From contig WFMF01000204.1 in NCBI GenBank assembly GCA_011033025.1, forward strand, positions 1-64,000: 64,000 bases of DNA, written 5' to 3'. Position 1 is the stretch's first letter. Each line of letters starts with the position of its first letter. Of this stretch, positions 13,562 to 25,364 are shown one piece after another. Below the pieces are notes generated by a model. It was given only the letters and a program-made list of their open reading frames with translations, had not been told where the DNA came from and ran no database searches. This DNA comes from Beroe forskalii. Lineage: Eukaryota > Ctenophora > Nuda > Beroida > Beroidae. The position numbers and the translations under genes are program-made.

Positions 13562-14606
13562 GCTAATGAGGGGCTAGTAAGGGGCTAGTGAGGGGCTAGT
13601 GAGGGGCTAGTAAAGGGCTAGTGAGGGGCTAGTAAGGGGCTAGTAAGGGGCTAGTGAGGGGCTAGTAAGGGGCTAGTGAGGGGCTATTAAGGGGCTAGTG
13701 AGGGGCTAGTGAGGGGGGCTGAGGTGAGGGGCTAGTGAGGGGCTAGTAAGGGGGCTAGTGAGGGGCTAGTGAGGGGCTAGTGAGGGGCTAGTAAGGGGCT
13801 AGTGAGGGGCTAGTGAGGGGCTAGTAAGGGGCTAGTGAGGGGCTAGTGAGGGGCTAGTAAGGGGCTAGTAAGGGGCTAGTAAGGGGCTAGTGAGGGGCTA
13901 GTAAGGGGCTAGTAAGGGGCTAGTAAGGGGCTAGTGAGGGGCTAGTGAGGGGCTAGTGAGGGGCTAGTGAGGGGCTAGTGAGGGGGCTAGTGAGGGGGCT
14001 AGTGAGGGGCTAGTGAGGGGCTAGTGAGGGGCTAGTAAGGGGCTAGTAAGGGGCTAGTAAAGGGGCTAGTAAGGGGCTAGTGAGGGGGGCTAGTGAGGGG
14101 CTAGTGAGGGGGCTAGTGAGGGGCTAGTGAGGGGCTAGTGAGGGGCTAGTGAGGGGCTAGTGAGGGGCTAGTAAGGGGGCTAGTGAGGGGCTAGTGAGGG
14201 GCTAGTGAGGGGCTAGTGAGGGCTAGTGAGGGGCTAGTGAGGGGCTAGTGGTAAGGGGCTAGTGAGGGGCTAGTAAGGGGCTAGTGAGGGGCTAGTAAGG
14301 GGCTAGTGAGGGGCTAGTGAGGGGCTAGTGAGGGGCTAGTGAGGGGCTAGTGAGGGGCTAGTAAGGGGCTAGTGAGGGGCTAGTAAGGGGCTAGTGAGGG
14401 GCTAGTAAGGGGCTAGTGAGGGGCTAGTAAGGGGCTAGTGAGGGGCTAGTGAGGGGCTAGTGAGGGGCTAGTGAGGGGCTAGTGAGGGGCTAGTGAGGGG
14501 CTAGTGAGGGGCTAGTAAGGGGCTAGTGAGGGGCTAGTGAGGGGCTAGTGAGGGGCTAGTGAGGGGCTAGTAAGGGGCTAGTGAGGGGCTAGTGAGGGGC
14601 TAGTGA
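13562..14606 (+). repeat. 11-bp G-rich minisatellite, ~94 units
   Basis: Unit AGGGGCTAGTG or AGGGGCTAGTA, alternating in an irregular order. A few units have an extra G or A. Each unit carries GGGG separated by 7-nt spacers, a spacing compatible with G-quadruplexes. TAG/TGA in every frame excludes coding. Confidence 0.97.
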
Positions 14607-14639
14607 TTAAGAATGGAAACAATATTAAGAAAATTGTTT

Positions 14640-14870
14640 CGAAGGACTTAGTGAGGGGCTAGTGAAGAAAAGCATTCAAATTGTTTAATGGATGTCATAA
14701 TTTTGACATTTTGACGACAAAATGTACTCTCGTGGGGGCTAGCTCATTCAGTCAAATTTAGCCCCCATTAGCCCCTCATATGAAGGCTTTAGCCCCTCAC
14801 ATGGGTGCTATAGCCCCTCACGGAAATGCGTAGATACATAATTCGTGGGGGCTAATGGGGGCTAAATTCG
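14640..14870. repeat. Scattered and inverted relics of the 11-bp unit
   Basis: After the array come a few plus-orientation units, then reverse-complement words TAGCCCCCATTAGCCCCTCA and TAGCCCCTCAC, then GGGGGCTAATGGGGGCTAAA again. Confidence 0.6.
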
Positions 14871-14884
14871 TTCGACCTTGCCAA

Positions 14885-15402
14885 GAGATTATCAAGAGAA
14901 ATTAAGGCTAAATGGTGCATATCGGTGCCGTTGCTATGGAAAGTAAATTTTGTGCACGTGCAGCTTATAATCAGTTCTTTGAGAGCGCTTTCTATTACGC
15001 TACGACTGCTAAATGCTGTGCTGTAGTTTTTGAAAACTCGACGTTTTCTTTACTTCAAATTCAAGTTTTCGAGATGGAGAATGGACATTACGTGAATAAC
15101 GGAGGATGTTCCAGATGAATAGTTATTATAAACCTGTGGCAAAGGTCGGTCGATGATCAAAGCTGAGTCGGTGATAACAGTAGTAACTTTAGCAATTTAA
15201 GGTTCACAAAAGTGCACTATTTAATAGAGTCGAATATAGGTGAAGCACATTACGAAGACAGTTCCTGGCCTGGAATAATGTGAACGAAGCAAAATTGTCG
15301 AATATCGGTATGAGAATCTTTTCAGCATTAACATCATCATGCAATCAAAACGGAACAAAACTCACGACAAACTATTTCTCACTCTGCTCCTTTATAAAAT
15401 TG
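14885..15402 (+). mobile_element. Helitron-like non-autonomous element, left part
   Basis: Resembles 33868-34405, 24701-25262 (inverted) and 55560-56027: shared words include CTTGCCAAGA, GCCGTTGCTATGGAAA, TGTGCACGTGCAG and CTGCTCCTT.ATAAAATT. At the point where the other copies continue to a 3' hairpin, this copy passes directly into the 20-bp minisatellite. Confidence 0.55.
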
Positions 15403-16781
15403 AATGAGGTCAATTGTCGTACCTTGAGGTCAATTGTCGTACATTTAGGTGAATTTTCGTACCCTGAGGTCAATTGTCGTACCTGAGGTGCATTTTCGTA
15501 GCTTGAGATGAACAGTCCCATCATTAGGTCAATTGTCGTAAATTGAGGTAAATTGTCGTTCAATGAGGTCAATTGTCCTACCTTGAGGTTAATTGTCGTA
15601 CCTTGAGGTCAATTGTCGTACTTTGAGGTCAATTGTCGTACTTTGAGTTGAATTGTCGTACATTGAAGTCAATTGTCGTAATTTGAGGATTATTGTCGCA
15701 GCTTGAGGTTAATAGTCCCATCTTTAGGTCAATTGTTGTACCCTGAGGTCAATAGTCATACATTGAGGTGAATTGTCGTACCTTGAGGTGAATTTTTGTA
15801 CCCTGAGGTCAATTATCGTACCTGAGGTGAATTGTCGTAGCTTGAGAGGAACAGTCCATCTTTAAGTCAATTGTTGTACTTTGAGGTGAATTGTTGTTCA
15901 ATGAGGTCAATTGTCATCCCTTGAGGTGAATTTTCGTACCCTGAGGTCAATTGTCGTACTTGAGGTGAATTGCCGTAGCTTGAGAGGAACAGTCCCATCT
16001 TTAGATCAATTGTCGTACATTGAGGTGAATTGTCGTTCATTGAGGTCAATTGTCGTACTTTGAGGATAATTGTTGTACCTTGAGGTCAATTGTCGCACAT
16101 TTAGGTGAATTTTCGTACCCTGAGGTCAATTGTCGTACCAGAGGTGCATTTTCGTAGCTTGAGATGAACAGTCCCATCATTAGGTCAATTGTCGTAAATT
16201 GAGGTAAATTGTCGTTCAATGAGGTCAATTGTCGTACCTTGAGGTAAATTGTTGTACCTTGAGGTTAATTGTCGTACTTTGAGGTCATTGTCGTACTTTA
16301 GTTGAATTGGTTGTACATTGAGGTCAATTGTCGTAATTTGAGGATAATTGTCGCAGCTTGAGGTTAATAGTCCTATCTTTAGTCAATTTTTGTACCTTGA
16401 GGTCAATAGTCATACATTGAGGTGAATTATCGTACCTTGAGGTGAATTGTTGTACCCTGAGGTCAATTATCGTACCTGAGGTGAATTGTCGTAGCTTGAG
16501 GAACAGTCCATCTTTAAGTCAATTGTTGTACTTTGAGGTGAATTGTTGTTCAATGAGGTCAATTGTCATCCCTTGAGGTGAATTTCGTACCTGAGGTCAA
16601 TTGTCGTACTTTTGAGGTGAATTGCCGTAGCTTGAGAGGAATTGTCCCATCTTTAGATCAATTGTCGTACATTGAGGTGAATTTGTCGTTCATTGAGGTC
16701 AATTGTCGTACTTTGAGGATAATTGTCGCAGCTTAGTTAATAGTTCCATCTTTAGGTCAATTGTTGTAACCTGAGGTCAAT
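15403..16781 (-). repeat. 20-bp minisatellite, orientation A
   Basis: Reverse complement of unit CCTCAAGGTACGACAATTGA, about 65-70 degenerate units. Variant units containing the complement of GATGGGACTGTTC recur every ~100-200 bp, giving a higher-order pattern. The array is inverted relative to those at 27354 and 30040. Open frames across it are a by-product of 3 x 20 bp = 60 bp. Confidence 0.95.
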
Positions 16782-17694
16782 TTAATTTTAAAAATTTTTT
16801 TCCCAAAATATTATCCAAGTTATAAAATGCAAAGTGAAAAAATTTTTGGGCCCCTAAACCCCAAAAAAAAGAGGCCAAGCCCCCCCAAAATTTTACTCCG
16901 AAAATAAAACATTGAAGAAATTTTGGGGACAAAAAAAAAGAGGTAAAATTCCCCGGAAATTTAAAGTTCCAAAAATTTCCCAAAGTTCCCCCCTTTCCAA
17001 GCATGCCCCTGCCGAAAAAGGGGGAACCCCAAATTTAATGATCCGAAATTTTTGGGGCCCCCAATAAAAAAAAAGGATTTTTCCCCGGCGGTTTTAAAAT
17101 TCACCGAATTTAAAAGGATTTTGAGGTAATTTAATTTAAATCCCAATTTCCGAAAAATTTTGGCCCCAAAATGGCCCTCCAAAAAGGTGTCTAATTGGCA
17201 GGATTTTCGTAAATTTTACCCATTTGGGCAGGTTTTTGATTGAAATTTATTTTACAATTAAAAGGCCAGCTGTTTAAACCCTTTAATTGGCAGGTTTGAC
17301 TCAACTATCTCCCCAACCCTTTCGTAAAAAAACAAATTTATTCAGTAATTTGGCAGTATAAACATCTCTACCCTTTAAATCTCTCCTAGATTCGCAGGTT
17401 TTTCTGTTTTGGGGTTTTTCCCTCAAACTCTGGTAAGGAAATATAGGACAATGGGAATAATGTAAAAAAAAATTAGAATTTTTGGGTCATTTATATCCGT
17501 CACTGTAGCTTTCTATTGGGGGAACAAACCCCCCGGTTTTACTCTAAAAACGACAAAAATCTGCCAAGACACTTCCAAAAAACCGGCAAAAATTCGTCCA
17601 AAAAAGGCAGTAAGCCATCAAAAACCTAAAAAAACCGGCAGAAAATCCCCAAAATGACAGAATTGGGTTTAAAGAAAACCCCAAGAGTGTGTAT
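16782..17694. other. Homopolymer-inflated stretch, no gene seen
   Basis: Runs such as A8, C7 and T7 are packed together, as in 1-3500 and 47580-48540. No supported frame. Base-level accuracy is doubtful here. Confidence 0.45.
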
Positions 17695-20600
17695 TGAAAA
17701 CTTGACTCGACTTGACTCGACTTGACCGACTTGACTCGACTTGACTCGACTTGACCCCGACTTGACCGACTTACCGACTTGACCGATTTGGGACTCGATT
17801 TGGGCTCGATTTGGGACTCGACTTGACCGATTTGACTGGGCGCCTCGATTTGGGCTCGACTTGACCCCCTTTGCCCTCGATTTGGGACCGACTTTGGACC
17901 GATTTGGGACCGACAGCTTGCCCTCGACTTGACCAATTTGACTCGACGCCCTCAACTTGCCCGGGTTTGCCCTCGCCCTTGACCGACCGGCCCCCGACGG
18001 CCCTCGACGCCCTAGTTGACCGGCGGCCCCCGATTGCCCCAAACCGGCTCGACAACGCCCCCTTGACTTGACTCGACTTGACTCGCCCTTGACCGATTTG
18101 GGAATCGCCCTTGACCGATTTGCCCTCGCCCTTGCCCTCGCCCGGCCCTCGCCCGGCCCCCGCCCTTGCCCCTCCGGAACTGGCTTGACTGGGCCTGGCT
18201 GGGTTTGGGCCCTCGATTTGGGCCCTCGACTTGCCCTCGACTTGCCCTCGCCCTTTGACTGTCTACCCGACTTGCCCTAATTGACTAAGGTGTCGACTTG
18301 ACTCGACTTTGGACTCGACTTCCCCTCGCCCTTTGCCCTCGAGGCTCCCCCCGCTTCCCGGGGACTTGACTCGACTCGACCCGACTTGACCGACTTGACC
18401 CCGATTTGGGACCCGGCAGCCAAACTTGACCGCCCTAAACCTCGACTTGGCCGGGACCTGGACCTGCCCGCCCTGGGCCTTTGCCCCGACTCGGATTTGA
18501 CCGACCTGGGCGCCTGGGCTTGCCCTCGTCTTGACCGCCCGGGACTGCCCTTGCCCAATTGACCCGAATTGCCCTGGGCCGGCCGCCCTTGACCGATTTT
18601 GGGCTGCCCGACTGCCCGGCCGCCCTTGCCCTCGACCGGCCTCCTTGCCCCCGGCCTTGCCCGACCTGCCCCGATTTTAGGCTCGACTTGACTCGTCTTG
18701 CCCTCGACTTGACTCAATTGCCCTAATTGACCGATTTGGGCTGGGGAACTTGGCTGGGATTTGGGCTGGGCTTGCCCTCGATTTTTGACCGTTTGACTCG
18801 TTTTTGACTGGACTCGCCCGGTTTGGCCCGGGGTTTGGCCTGGGCGCCGGTTTGACCTCGACGGCTCGGCGGCTCGACCCGGTTTGGCCAGCTGGGCCGG
18901 CTCGACTTGACGACGGCCGGCTGATTTGGGACCCCCGCCCCGCCCGGCAATGGGCTTTGATTTTCGACGACCCCGGACTTGCCCTCGATTTGTGGGCGTT
19001 GGGCCAATCGTTTGCCCTCGTTTTGGGACTCGGTTTGGCTCGACTTTGGCCGACTTGCCCTGGGCCTTGGGCTCGATTTGGGCTGGGACTTAAATCGACT
19101 TGACTCGATTTGGGACTCGACTTAAATGGGTTTGCCCGGGACTCGGCCTTGCCCTCGACTTGCCGGCCTTGACCTGGGCCGGGCCTCGACGGCCCTTTTG
19201 CCCTCGATTTGACTGGGCGCTCGATTTGGGCTCTTTTTGGGCTGGGTTTGGGCCTGGGCCGGCCTGGGCCTTACCAGTTTTCGACGGCTGGGCTTTTCCG
19301 GCGGCCTGGGTTTGCTGGGTTTGGACTGGGCCGGCTCGACTTGACTGGGCTTGACTGGGCGCTGGGATTTGGCCCCGTTTGACCTCGGCGCTGGGCTTGC
19401 CCTGGGTTTGCCCTGGGCTTGACCGGCCGCTCCGGGCCGCCTTGGCTCGACCTAAGCCGGCCCTCGCCCTTGGACCGACACCCGGACCTCGATTTGACCA
19501 ACTTGCCCTGGGTTTGGGACTCAACCTTGCCCTCGACGGCCTGACTTGACTCGACCGGGCCTGGGCCGCTCGATTTGGGCCTGTTTTGACTAGTTGACTG
19601 ATTTGCCCTCGCCCTTTGGGACCAAAACGGCTCGCCCAACTTGAGTCTTACCCGCCCTTGACTCGCCCTTGACCTAGCACTGGGCCGGAATCGACCGGGC
19701 CCCGCCCTTGCCCTCGCCCTTGACCGACCGCCCGACGGGACCCGACGGGACCGACTTGACCCGCCCGGGCCTGGGCCGCCGATTTGGGACTTGACCGATT
19801 TGGGACTGGGCGGCCCCGGCGACTCGCCCTTGACCCCGGTTTGGGCCTCGACTTGGCTGGGCCGGGACCGACTTGCCCTCGTCTTGGCCTGGGCTTGCCC
19901 TAAAATTGGCTAAGGTGATTTCCGACTTGGCCTCGACTTGACCGGCTTGCCCCGGGCCGGCCCGCTTGACTGGGCCCTGGCTCGGGACCGCCCCGGCCGA
20001 CTTGCCCTCGCCCCGGGACTCGCCCTTGCCCTACCGGCCTCGCCCGGCTCGACTTGCCCTCGCCCAGACTCCGGCCCGGCTCGCCCTGGGCCTTTGACTC
20101 GCCCTTGACCGCCCGGCCTCGCCCTTGCCCTCGCCCTTGACCGGCCTGCCCTCGCCCTTGACCCGCCCTTGCCCTGGGCCTTGCCCTCGACTTGCCCTCG
20201 CCCCGGGACTCGCCCTTGCCCTCGCCCTTGCCCCTCGACTTGACCCGACCTAACCTCAAAATTGACCGGCCTTGATTCGGCCTTGCCCTCGGTTTGGGAC
20301 CGATTTGACCGATTTGCCCTCGGCTTGACTCCCCCTTGACCCCCGACGGCTCGACTTGACCCCGGATTTGGGCCCCGACCCGGTTTTCCGACGGCCTGGG
20401 CGGCCGATTTTTGGACTCGACTTGACTCGACGGCCGACTTGACCGCCCGGGCCCCGGGTTGACCCCGACTTGACCCGCCCGGCTGGGCTTGACCGTCTTG
20501 ACTCGGCCTCGACTTGACTCGGTTGCCCTCAAGGGGGCTGACTTGACCCCGCCCTTGACTCGATTTGGGACCCCGACTTGACTCGCCCGGGACTCGGTTT

Positions 20601-21190
20601 TGGACTGGGGTTTTGGGACTGGGGACGGACTCGACCGGCTCGACCTCGATTTGGGCTCGCCCGGACTCGATTTGCCCTTCGACTTTGACTGGGTTTGGGC
20701 CTCGACTTGACTGCCCTTGCCCTCGCCCTTGCCCTCCGGCCCGGGCCGCCCTTGCCCGGCCTTGGGCCTGGGCCTTGCCCTCGACTTGAAGCGGCTTGAC
20801 TCGACGGCTCGACTTGACTCGACTTGACTCTGACTTGATTCGGCTTGACGCTTGAAGCTCGATTTGACTCGATTTGGCTCGACGGCTCGACTTGGCTCGA
20901 CTTGACTCGGCTTGACTCGGCCCAAATCGACTTGACTCGGCTTGACTCGACTTAAATCGACGGCTCGGCCGGCTCGACTTGACTCGACTTTACTCGACGG
21001 CTCGACTTGGCTCGACGACTCGATTGGCTCGGTTGACTCGGCGGCTCGGCTTGCTCGACGGCTCGACTTGGCTCGGCGACTCGACTTAAATCGACTTGAC
21101 TCGACTTAACTCGGCGACTTGACTCTAAAACTTTACTCAAACTTGACTCAAACTTGACTCAGGTGAGCTCGACTTGACTCCGACTCGACT
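17695..21190. repeat. 3.5-kb GC-rich degenerate ~10-bp minisatellite
   Basis: Both edges show clean TTGACTCGAC repeats. The interior is a mosaic of TTGCCCTCGA, TTGGGACCGA, TTGACCGACC and CTGGGC variants of the same word. GC content far exceeds the flanks. Long minus-strand frames rich in R/S/G/Q/P/K arise from the repeat and are not supported as genes. Confidence 0.9.
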
Positions 21191-22806
21191 CAACGATATC
21201 ACGAACACTACCTATTTAAAAGGGTTATTAATAGGTAGGTATCGAGGAAGTCATGTCATTTGGTCATAATATATTTGACGATTTCAACTATGATTGTTGA
21301 AGGGCCATTCCATGTTGTCTGACCGATTCTTCACCAAGGTGAGGTTTGAACATCTAATCAGTAATTCAATGTCGTTACACAATGTTTCATTGTGCGTCCC
21401 AATACGTAACTTTTGAATGTTCAACAATCACACTTTCATTGCAATGCACAGAGTAGCCCTGTAACCCTCAATAATTACCATGAGGTTTAGCATGAAATTT
21501 GTTAGCCGTTGCCAGGCCCAGACCCTCCTGACAATCGGCACTTCACAGCTGGCGGCAGTGGTCAATGGGTCATACATCGTACGGCAACATAAAGCGACAA
21601 ACAACTTCTAAACTGAACTGGAAGCGGAAGCGGAAGTCGGAACTGCATAATTGTTTTGCTGATGGTGATCTCATAGTATGTGTTAAATGTGATTCATTAA
21701 TCAAATTAACAAACTGTCTGCTGTCTTGTTGTTGTAAAAAGAGTGCAGGCGTGATAACCATATCATTAGTTCTCATGAGAGGGGTTTAGTTGCGTGTGTT
21801 GAAACAAGTGTTTCGTTTAAGCCGCTTGCAGTTTCTCGTTCAGAACCTTTTTAGTGCAAAATCCACAGACCATCACCATCCCTTTCGGAATGCGATGGCA
21901 ACCCTCGAAGTGGAGCGTTCTGCTGGAACCCACCCGGGTGCACTTCGTGAGGAGGACCTTGTTAGGATTTAAAAACATGATTGTATGATTATCAGCTCGA
22001 TGAGTACCTTATACCTACCTACTGACCTGCTTTCAGAGGAGCGTTAAGCCCGTGTAGGTATTATAGCATACAATTGCAATGAAAGTGCGATAACTCACCT
22101 ACTGAAGATATGCAGCATTCACAGAAAATCCGTTTAAATATGAGGTTTTTATTTTTTGGCCAGGTGTCAGCTAATTTTTTGTTGACATTCTCCCTGTTTT
22201 TGGTGACAATCGCCGGTTTTAGCCACACTTTTCTGGTTTTTGGGGACTAATTGCTGTAATTTGCCATTTTCTATTTGTCATTTTCCATTTGTCACTCAAA
22301 TGACAATTTGTGAATGACGATTAAATGTCATTCAAATTTCTAAATTTTCACATTTATGTGTCTGCGAAGCAAGTCTACAACAAAGAGAGCAAAGTTCGTG
22401 GTGTGCACAAAATATTGTGTGTAAGGGAATGTAAGAATGTACATATAAACATATGATAGTGCTACAGAAAATTGGTGTAAATGCAATTAGTTTACACCTC
22501 AAGTTAATCAATAATCCTGCGGAACAATTCACGTGCCTTAATCAAATCTCCAGAACTTCCAGAATTTTAGTCCTAAATCCTGCGCTTTTGACCAGCAACC
22601 CGCGAAAATTGAATTTGAATTTTGGAGGAGAAACCTGCCGAAATGGTATAATCATGCCTCTGTCGGTGGTGGGACGGCGCAGGATTTGACCACAATTCGC
22701 AGTATTCATCAACAAGACTTAATATAATTATGTAATTTAGTGAACTGGATTAAGCAGGATCGGCCATCTTTTTCGCAGGATTGATATGGATTCAAATCAG
22801 TGCCTC
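21191..22806. other. No gene recognised
   Basis: Ordinary-composition DNA. Short open frames on both strands overlap at 21565-21789 without recognisable domains. Confidence 0.4.
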
Positions 22807-23142
22807 AAGTTGGTGATAATGCATCTACCACGTAAAACTGGCACTTAAGAGGGATGTTGCCTCAGGAAAGTTGGTACAAGCCAAAGGTACCGGTGCTTCT
22901 GGTTCCTTCAAGCTGGTGGCCAAGCCTAAAGCTGCACCGAAGAAGAAGCCTATCACCAAGAAGTCTTCAACCCCCAAGAAAACTGTAGCCAAGAAAGCTG
23001 TTGCTAAGAAGACACCAACAAAGAAGAAACCCGCAAAGAAGGCAGCAACTCCGAAGAAATCAACCGCAAAGAAACCTGCTGCAAAGAAGGTCAAGAAGCC
23101 AGCAGCCAAAAACCTGCTGCTAAGAAGACTGCCAAAAAGTAA
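22807..23142 (+). pseudogene. Histone H1 pseudogene, 5'-truncated
   Basis: Matches the intact H1 genes from codon 48 (V-G-D-N-A-S-T) to the stop, including the Lys/Ala/Pro-rich tail with TPKK motifs. The first 47 codons and the promoter are absent: the sequence upstream is unrelated. One base is missing just after the break (CTACCACG for CTACCCACG) and one near the end (CCAAAAACC for CCAAAAAACC), shifting the last residues. The histone stem-loop at 23211 is retained. It is the broken mirror copy of the H1 gene at 35971-36450 and cannot make linker histone. Confidence 0.92.
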
Positions 23143-23210
23143 GAGGTAATTGCTACCAGAAGTTTGCACTCGACTCCCATGGAGAACAATTCCCAGTCGA
23201 GGGTTTAAAA

Positions 23211-23226
23211 GGCTTTTATTAAAGCC
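23211..23226 (+). terminator. Histone 3' stem-loop after the H1 pseudogene
   Basis: GGCTTTTATTAAAGCC, a 6-bp stem with 4-nt loop in the replication-dependent histone form (SLBP site). Confidence 0.85.
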
Positions 23227-24700
23227 CCAAAATTGACGAGGAATATCTTACTCCCGGGATGATTATATTTACTTTCAAAGCCCTTATGGGTGCCCCACCG
23301 TGGGTTTTCAAACAAACAAAAAAACAAATACGAGGTATTCGTTAGCTAACAAATTTACTATCCGCATCTTGATAGTTAAGTAGTTGTCCGATGCTCCGTC
23401 GTATGGCCAATTTTTACCCTCCAATCGCGTTTTTGTGTCCCAAAAGGCAAATGAGAGGTTAGCTGAGATCGTGTTTTGGAAGATTGTGGGAGAATTTTTG
23501 TATGCTACCTTTATCCGTACTGTTAATTCTGAAAAGTGCCCGGGTGGGGAGAAATCTCTACAAATGGGGAGAGATCTTTGACAAGAATTGCGCCTGCAGG
23601 CTCAATCTTTGTTTGTCCCGTTGCCTCGTTTTGCAGGCGCTTTATTTCCCTCCCCCGCGGTGCTTGATGTAACCTTAGCATGATGGTACAACACTCAGTC
23701 GTAATTTAAGTATTGCTCCACTGCTGCGCGCGACCACCGAGAACACGTATTGGCACGTGCCATTTCTTCTGAAACTCTTGCGCGCGCGTTCATACGGACC
23801 AACTTGTTGTACTCAGTTCGTTGTAGATTTCGCGCCATTTTGTTAAATTAGTTTACGTTTCGCATCAGGTTGTGTCACCGTCTAATTTTATACTAAACGA
23901 AGCAGCTTCGTTAATAAGCCTCAAATCACTTGTGCACTTTGCCACATTATCATAGGCACTTTTCTTGTCAATTATAGTTATTGGCTGAGTGATCATCAAG
24001 GAATTGAAATTTCGTGATGAGGAATTTATGAAATTTGGGCATAGATGTTAGATCAGACACTGATTTAATGATATCGATTGTCATAACAATCAGGGCTTTG
24101 ATCTTTATAGCAGTCGTTCACTAAGTTGATTTCACTTTTCATCTGATTCTCAAATTTCATGCTTTCGTTTTCTGTTTCAATCAATATTATGTCGCTTGTT
24201 CCGAAAAGCAATATTCGTCTTTCACATCGACCATCGTATTTCTTGAACTTCGCCGAATTCAGTATACAGCCGAATTTTCATGCAGTTTGGCACTAATATA
24301 AATACAGAACCGAAGCCTTTTCCGCCAATCCATAGCTCAAATCGATTCTAAGCTCTTAAGACACGAAATCTTCATCAGCCCTTTCATTCAGAATGTATCG
24401 TAATTTAGGAGAGTTTGAGCACGTGGCATGGATGGGCCTAGTCAGCCTATAATATTTTCGACAACCGACAGCTTTAAAATTAAGAATTTTGTGATTTCCG
24501 GGGGGTGGGGGGGCCGGACGGACTTAATATCAGTCAAGTCGGAGTATTTTGGAGTTTTTGGTGTAGTGGCATCGAGAAAAATTGTACACTGCGGTTAGCC
24601 AACAGTAATTTGTGTTCAATGCTCAGGTCATTCTAACCTTGAAATTGATTCTTTCTCAGAAACTTGCTAGATCGATTTCATCAAATCTTTTATGCTTAAA

Positions 24701-25262
24701 CTAGCGGGCCCGTTGGACCTGCTGACACACAGCTCACTCGACACTGCTATGCAGCACCTCTTTCGCAAATTTTAAACACCAACATTCCAATTGATTGGAT
24801 AGTTTTTCATTTTACCGCATCAAAATATCCCTATCAGATCAAATAAATCAAATATCAAATTTTATGAAGGAGCAGATTGGAAAATAGAACTTTGTTGGTT
24901 ACTTTTAGTCGTGCTAAACCATGTGAATTTTGATCCGTTTTGATTGCAAGATGATACAAATTCTGACAACTATTTCTCATACTTACATTGGAAAATTTTG
25001 TTTCGTTCACATTGATCAAGAACAGGTACCGTCCTCGTATCTGCTACACCTATCTTGAGATCTTGAATTTGAAATAAAAAGAACGTCAAATTTTCAAAAA
25101 CTGCATCACAGCATTTAACAGTAGTAGCGCAATAGAAGGCACTCTCATAGTACTGATTATAATCTGCACGTGCACAAAAATTGGTTTCCATAGCAACGGC
25201 GCCTCATTTCTCCCTTTTGCATTCGTTTCTCTTGATATTTTCTTGGCAAGCTCAAATTTAAT
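24701..25262 (-). mobile_element. Helitron-like non-autonomous element (left-arm copy)
   Basis: Mirror of 33868-34405. On the minus strand it ends with a hairpin around GGTCCAACGGGCC and then CTAG followed by T, as Helitron 3' ends do (CTRR then T). No Rep/helicase coding is present. Confidence 0.5.
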
Positions 25263-25364
25263 TGTGGACGGCGGCACATACAAACATTATTCACGTGTGA
25301 CTTTACTTTATATATAAGATGATGATCAGTTGCTTCAGTGGGGTTATACTCAAGATTCGCATTG

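Noticed and set aside
15403-16781. CRISPR-like array of 20-bp repeats
   Set aside because: Units are contiguous with no unique spacers, in a eukaryotic context; it is a minisatellite.
19900-20925. 341-codon open frame on the minus strand, rich in R/S/G/Q/P/K
   Set aside because: Lies wholly inside the 10-bp GC-rich repeat; composition is forced by the unit and overlapping frames on both strands are equally open.
21565-21789. Overlapping frames on both strands (74 and 68 codons)
   Set aside because: No recognised domain, no splice or promoter support, and both strands are open over the same bases.
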